A stretch of DNA of 15,750 nt from DUVY01 sp036562755 (lineage in GTDB: Bacteria > Bacillota > Clostridia > Christensenellales > DUVY01). The DNA is taken from assembly GCA_036562755.1 (NCBI GenBank), contig DATCJN010000041.1, positions 1-15,750 on the forward strand, given 5' to 3'. The position numbers were made by a program, and so were the translations under genes. Shown piece by piece: positions 13,292 to 15,750 of the stretch. Under the pieces are notes generated by a model that was not told where the DNA came from, did no database searches, and saw only the letters and a list, made by a program, of their open reading frames with translations. The first letter of the stretch is position 1. Every line of letters begins with the position of its first letter.

Positions 13292-15079
13292 ATGGCAAGG
13301 AACAGATATTTTGAGGACGAAGCTTTAGAAGCCAAGTTTAACGGCAAAATGATTATCCGCATTTTGTCGTATATAAAGCCCTATAAAAAAACCTTTATCG
13401 CCATTACGGTCTTAATGATAGTATTGGGCGCGGTTGCGCTGTTGCCGTCGTTTTTTAACCGGATAATCATAGACAAAATTTTAGACCCTAACGGCAGAGT
13501 CCCTTATTATATCGCGCTTGCCATAGGAATATTAATCGCGTGGGGACTAGTCGTTTTGAGCGATATCTTATTTAACTTAGTCAAGACCAGGGTAATGGCG
13601 AAAAACGCCTACAATGTCATAACAGATTTGCGCGGAGAGCTGTTTAGGCATATCCAGACCTTGTCTTTTGATTATTTTGATTCTAGGCCTGCGGGCAAGA
13701 TTTTGGTCAGAGTAACCAACTACATAGACGAACTAGCCAATATCTTGTCGGGCACGGTCATAGGATTTATAACGGACAGCATCAAGACGGTATTGATTTT
13801 GGTGTTTTTATATATTTTGGATTACAGATTCGCGCTCATAGTTACCGCGACTATTGTTCCGCTAGGGTTCGTTTTGACGTTTTTGCGCTCTAAAATTCAT
13901 CTTAGGTGGAGAAATCTGCGCAACAAAAACAGCAACCGCACGGCATATATAGCCGAAAACATCAACGGAATTTCGGTAACCAAAGCCTTTAACCGAGCCA
14001 ATTTAAACTGCCAAATTTACGACGAGCTGAATAAGTCTTCGTATGACAGCTGGGTAAAAGTTGTCAGACTCAACGAATTGTTCTTTCCTACAATGGATAT
14101 CTTTTGGAACATAGGACTGTTGGGAATATATATCACAGCTTATATAATAGCCGTCAAGTTCGGACCTCAAACGCTTTCGCCCGGCTTACTGGTAAGCTTT
14201 ATAGGATATCTAAGCTTGTTCGGCCAGCCGCTTAATAATATTTCTAACTATTTTCAGCAGTTATCCGTGGCAAGCTCAAACCTGGAAAGAATATTTGAAA
14301 CCATGGATACGCCGCCGTCTATAACCGACCGCGAGGACGCTTACGACCTGCCGCCCATACAAGGGCATGTAAAGTTTGAAAACGTTACCTTCGCTTACGA
14401 AAAAGGAATCAATATTTTAGAAAACTTTAACCTGGATGTGCCCGCGGGCAAAACCATAGCTTTGGTAGGGCCTACCGGGGCGGGCAAGACCACTATTGTC
14501 AATCTTCTAAGCAGATTTTACGAGGTAACGAGCGGCAGAGTTTTAATAGACGGGCATGATATTAATAACGTAACTTTGCGCTCTCTAAGAAGCCAAGTCT
14601 GCGTAATGATGCAGGATTCTTTTGTGTTTAGCGGCACCTTTATGGATAACATTAGATACGCTCGCCCCGACGCTAGCGACGAAGAATGCATAAGAGCGGC
14701 CAAAGCGGCCAACCTGCACGAGTTTATCATGCAATACCCGGACGGCTATAACCATGTGTTCGGCGAAAAGGGCGCTGGTTTGTCCAGCGGCGAGATACAG
14801 TTATTATCCTTTGCGCGCACTATTCTTTGCGATCCCAAAATATTAATCTTGGACGAGGCGACCAGTTCGGTTGATACCCATACCGAGTCCAAAATTCAAG
14901 AAGCTCTGGAAAAAATTCTGCAAAACCGCACGAGCTTTATAATTGCCCATAGGCTATCGACCATAAGAAAAGCGGATTGCATTTTATACATAAGCAACAA
15001 AGGAATACTTGAAGCGGGCACTCACGAGGAGTTAATGGCCAAAAAGGGCGCGTATTACGAGCTGCAGACAAAACACTAA
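13292..15079 (+). CDS. Heterodimeric ABC exporter subunit with canonical catalytic Glu
   Basis: The second exporter half, 595 residues: six membrane helices in about residues 30-310, then the ATPase domain. Walker A is GPTGAGKT (393-400), Q441, Walker B ILILDE with catalytic E522, and H553 in IAHRLST. The signature motif is altered to LSSGE (497-501). It would pair with the partner's degenerate Walker B, leaving one hydrolytic and one regulatory ATP site per dimer. AGGAG (13277-13281) lies within the end of the previous gene, 10 nt before this ATG, so the two are translated together. Key motifs fall at the same residue numbers in both subunits, pointing to an old duplication. I see no good terminator after it. 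Confidence 0.95.
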   Translation: MARNRYFEDEALEAKFNGKMIIRILSYIKPYKKTFIAITVLMIVLGAVALLPSFFNRIIIDKILDPNGRVPYYIALAIGILIAWGLVVLSDILFNLVKTRVMAKNAYNVITDLRGELFRHIQTLSFDYFDSRPAGKILVRVTNYIDELANILSGTVIGFITDSIKTVLILVFLYILDYRFALIVTATIVPLGFVLTFLRSKIHLRWRNLRNKNSNRTAYIAENINGISVTKAFNRANLNCQIYDELNKSSYDSWVKVVRLNELFFPTMDIFWNIGLLGIYITAYIIAVKFGPQTLSPGLLVSFIGYLSLFGQPLNNISNYFQQLSVASSNLERIFETMDTPPSITDREDAYDLPPIQGHVKFENVTFAYEKGINILENFNLDVPAGKTIALVGPTGAGKTTIVNLLSRFYEVTSGRVLIDGHDINNVTLRSLRSQVCVMMQDSFVFSGTFMDNIRYARPDASDEECIRAAKAANLHEFIMQYPDGYNHVFGEKGAGLSSGEIQLLSFARTILCDPKILILDEATSSVDTHTESKIQEALEKILQNRTSFIIAHRLSTIRKADCILYISNKGILEAGTHEELMAKKGAYYELQTKH

Positions 15080-15094
15080 AGATTATGATATAAT
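15065..15094 (+). promoter_or_regulatory. Promoter of the hydrolase gene (extended -10 in a small palindrome)
   Basis: TGATATAAT (15086-15094) is a perfect extended -10, with CAGACA 18 nt upstream as a modest -35 lying within the end of the exporter gene. The start would be near 15101. The -10 lies inside the inverted repeat AGATTAT-GAT-ATAATCT (15080-15096). That repeat lacks a T-run, so it is not a terminator, but it could be a regulator site. Confidence 0.55.
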
Positions 15095-15123
15095 CTATTA
15101 AAAAACATAAGAGGTTTTTTGTC

Positions 15124-15750
15124 ATGACGCCGAATCAGATAAAAGAGTTTGATTGCTTAAGCATCGAATACGATAATAAACCCAGCTTGCTATCCCGAAC
15201 ATATAACAACCCTAGATGCGCTGTAATTGTCATGGACATGGTTGCGGGCTTTTGCGACAAAGGCGCTTTGGCAAGTCCAAGACTAAAAAACCTAGCCGAG
15301 CGGATAGCGGGCGCCTTGGATTATTTGCCCGACGCCGTAAAATTTTTCATAAACGACGCGCATTCGCCCGATTCTTTGGAATTTTCGAGCTACCCCAAGC
15401 ACTGCCACACGCCCGAGGAAAGACAGATAACCGAAGTTCTGTCAAGGGTAAAGGGAATAATTATAGAAAAAGACAGCACCAACGGGATCTTCAGCTTTTT
15501 AAAATACGCGGACATTAACTTATACGACAATTTTATTATAATGGGCAACTGCACCGATATTTGCGTGCTGCAATTTGCGCTGTCTTTAAGAGCTTATTTT
15601 AACGAGATCAAAAAGACCGCTAATGTATTGGTGTTTACGGAGTATGTGGATACTTTTGACGGGCCTTTACACAACGCCGAACTAATGCAAGTATTTGCCC
15701 TAAAAAACATGGAACAATCAGGCGTAAAGATATTTAGAAATTTGGTCTAA
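15124..15750 (+). CDS. Cysteine hydrolase, isochorismatase/nicotinamidase family
   Basis: A complete protein of 208 residues whose stop codon ends at the last base of the window. The catalytic triad of the family is visible: D38 in VIVMDMVAGFC, K116 in IIEKDSTNG, and nucleophile C147 in GNCTDICVLQ. A metal site like that of nicotinamidases can be traced in FINDAHSPDSLEF...YPKHC, with D78, H80, E86 and H93. The Glu ligand recalls Streptococcus pneumoniae nicotinamidase. The most likely reaction is nicotinamide to nicotinate in NAD salvage. Other amidohydrolase roles are possible, because the family is broad. AGAGG lies 9 nt before the ATG. It starts 44 nt after the exporter and appears to have its own promoter. 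Confidence 0.88.
   Translation: MTPNQIKEFDCLSIEYDNKPSLLSRTYNNPRCAVIVMDMVAGFCDKGALASPRLKNLAERIAGALDYLPDAVKFFINDAHSPDSLEFSSYPKHCHTPEERQITEVLSRVKGIIIEKDSTNGIFSFLKYADINLYDNFIIMGNCTDICVLQFALSLRAYFNEIKKTANVLVFTEYVDTFDGPLHNAELMQVFALKNMEQSGVKIFRNLV

Noticed and set aside
15080..15096. Hairpin after the second exporter gene as a terminator
   Set aside because: No T-run follows on the plus strand, and the sequence is better explained as an extended -10 promoter inside a small palindrome.
1..15750. CRISPR arrays, tRNA or rRNA genes, transposons, prophage or integrase sites
   Set aside because: I saw no regularly spaced repeats, cloverleaf or rRNA sequence, transposase or integrase motifs, or paired terminal repeats on either strand.

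Overview
The window looks like the chromosome of a low-to-moderate GC member of the Bacillota, most likely a clostridium. The grounds are strong AAGGAGG-type ribosome sites, a CIRCE-like operator, a cysE-cysS pair, a short-chain clostridial flavodoxin next to a DUF3793 gene, and AT-rich consensus promoters. I cannot name a species. No rRNA, tRNA, CRISPR array, phage or insertion sequence is visible.

Region 1 (1-5018, minus strand) is a signalling and transport operon read right to left: OmpR-type response regulator, sensor histidine kinase, BcrA-type ABC ATPase, and an ABC-2-like permease cut off by the window edge. By family precedent it should sense an envelope or peptide stress and induce its own transporter. 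The permease fragment is unusual: one N-terminal membrane helix followed by more than 500 residues with no further helix.

Region 2 (5019-6811) holds an hsp20 small heat-shock gene whose consensus promoter overlaps a CIRCE-like HrcA operator. A separate mrp/apbC-type P-loop iron-sulfur carrier gene follows, with a strong hairpin and U-tract in its leader.

Region 3 (6812-9041) contains a DUF3793-flavodoxin operon and a lipoprotein gene. The lipoprotein resembles FMN-binding surface proteins and carries a DxxTGAS motif typical of ApbE-attached flavin. With mrp, this stretch is rich in iron-sulfur and flavin functions. Two tandem hairpins close it and serve both converging transcription units.

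Region 4 (9042-11478, minus strand) is cysE-cysS, overlapping by 8 nt and driven from a consensus promoter with a leader of about 220 nt that shows no T-box. Cysteine precursor synthesis and Cys-tRNA charging are therefore co-expressed.

Region 5 (11479-15750, plus strand) is a two-gene heterodimeric ABC exporter with one degenerate and one canonical ATP site. A complete nicotinamidase/isochorismatase-family hydrolase gene follows, with its own extended -10 promoter, and ends at the last base of the window.

Most interesting for follow-up: the large-ectodomain permease and its regulated operon, the candidate flavinylated lipoprotein, the hairpin leaders before mrp and DUF3793, and the CIRCE-controlled hsp20.
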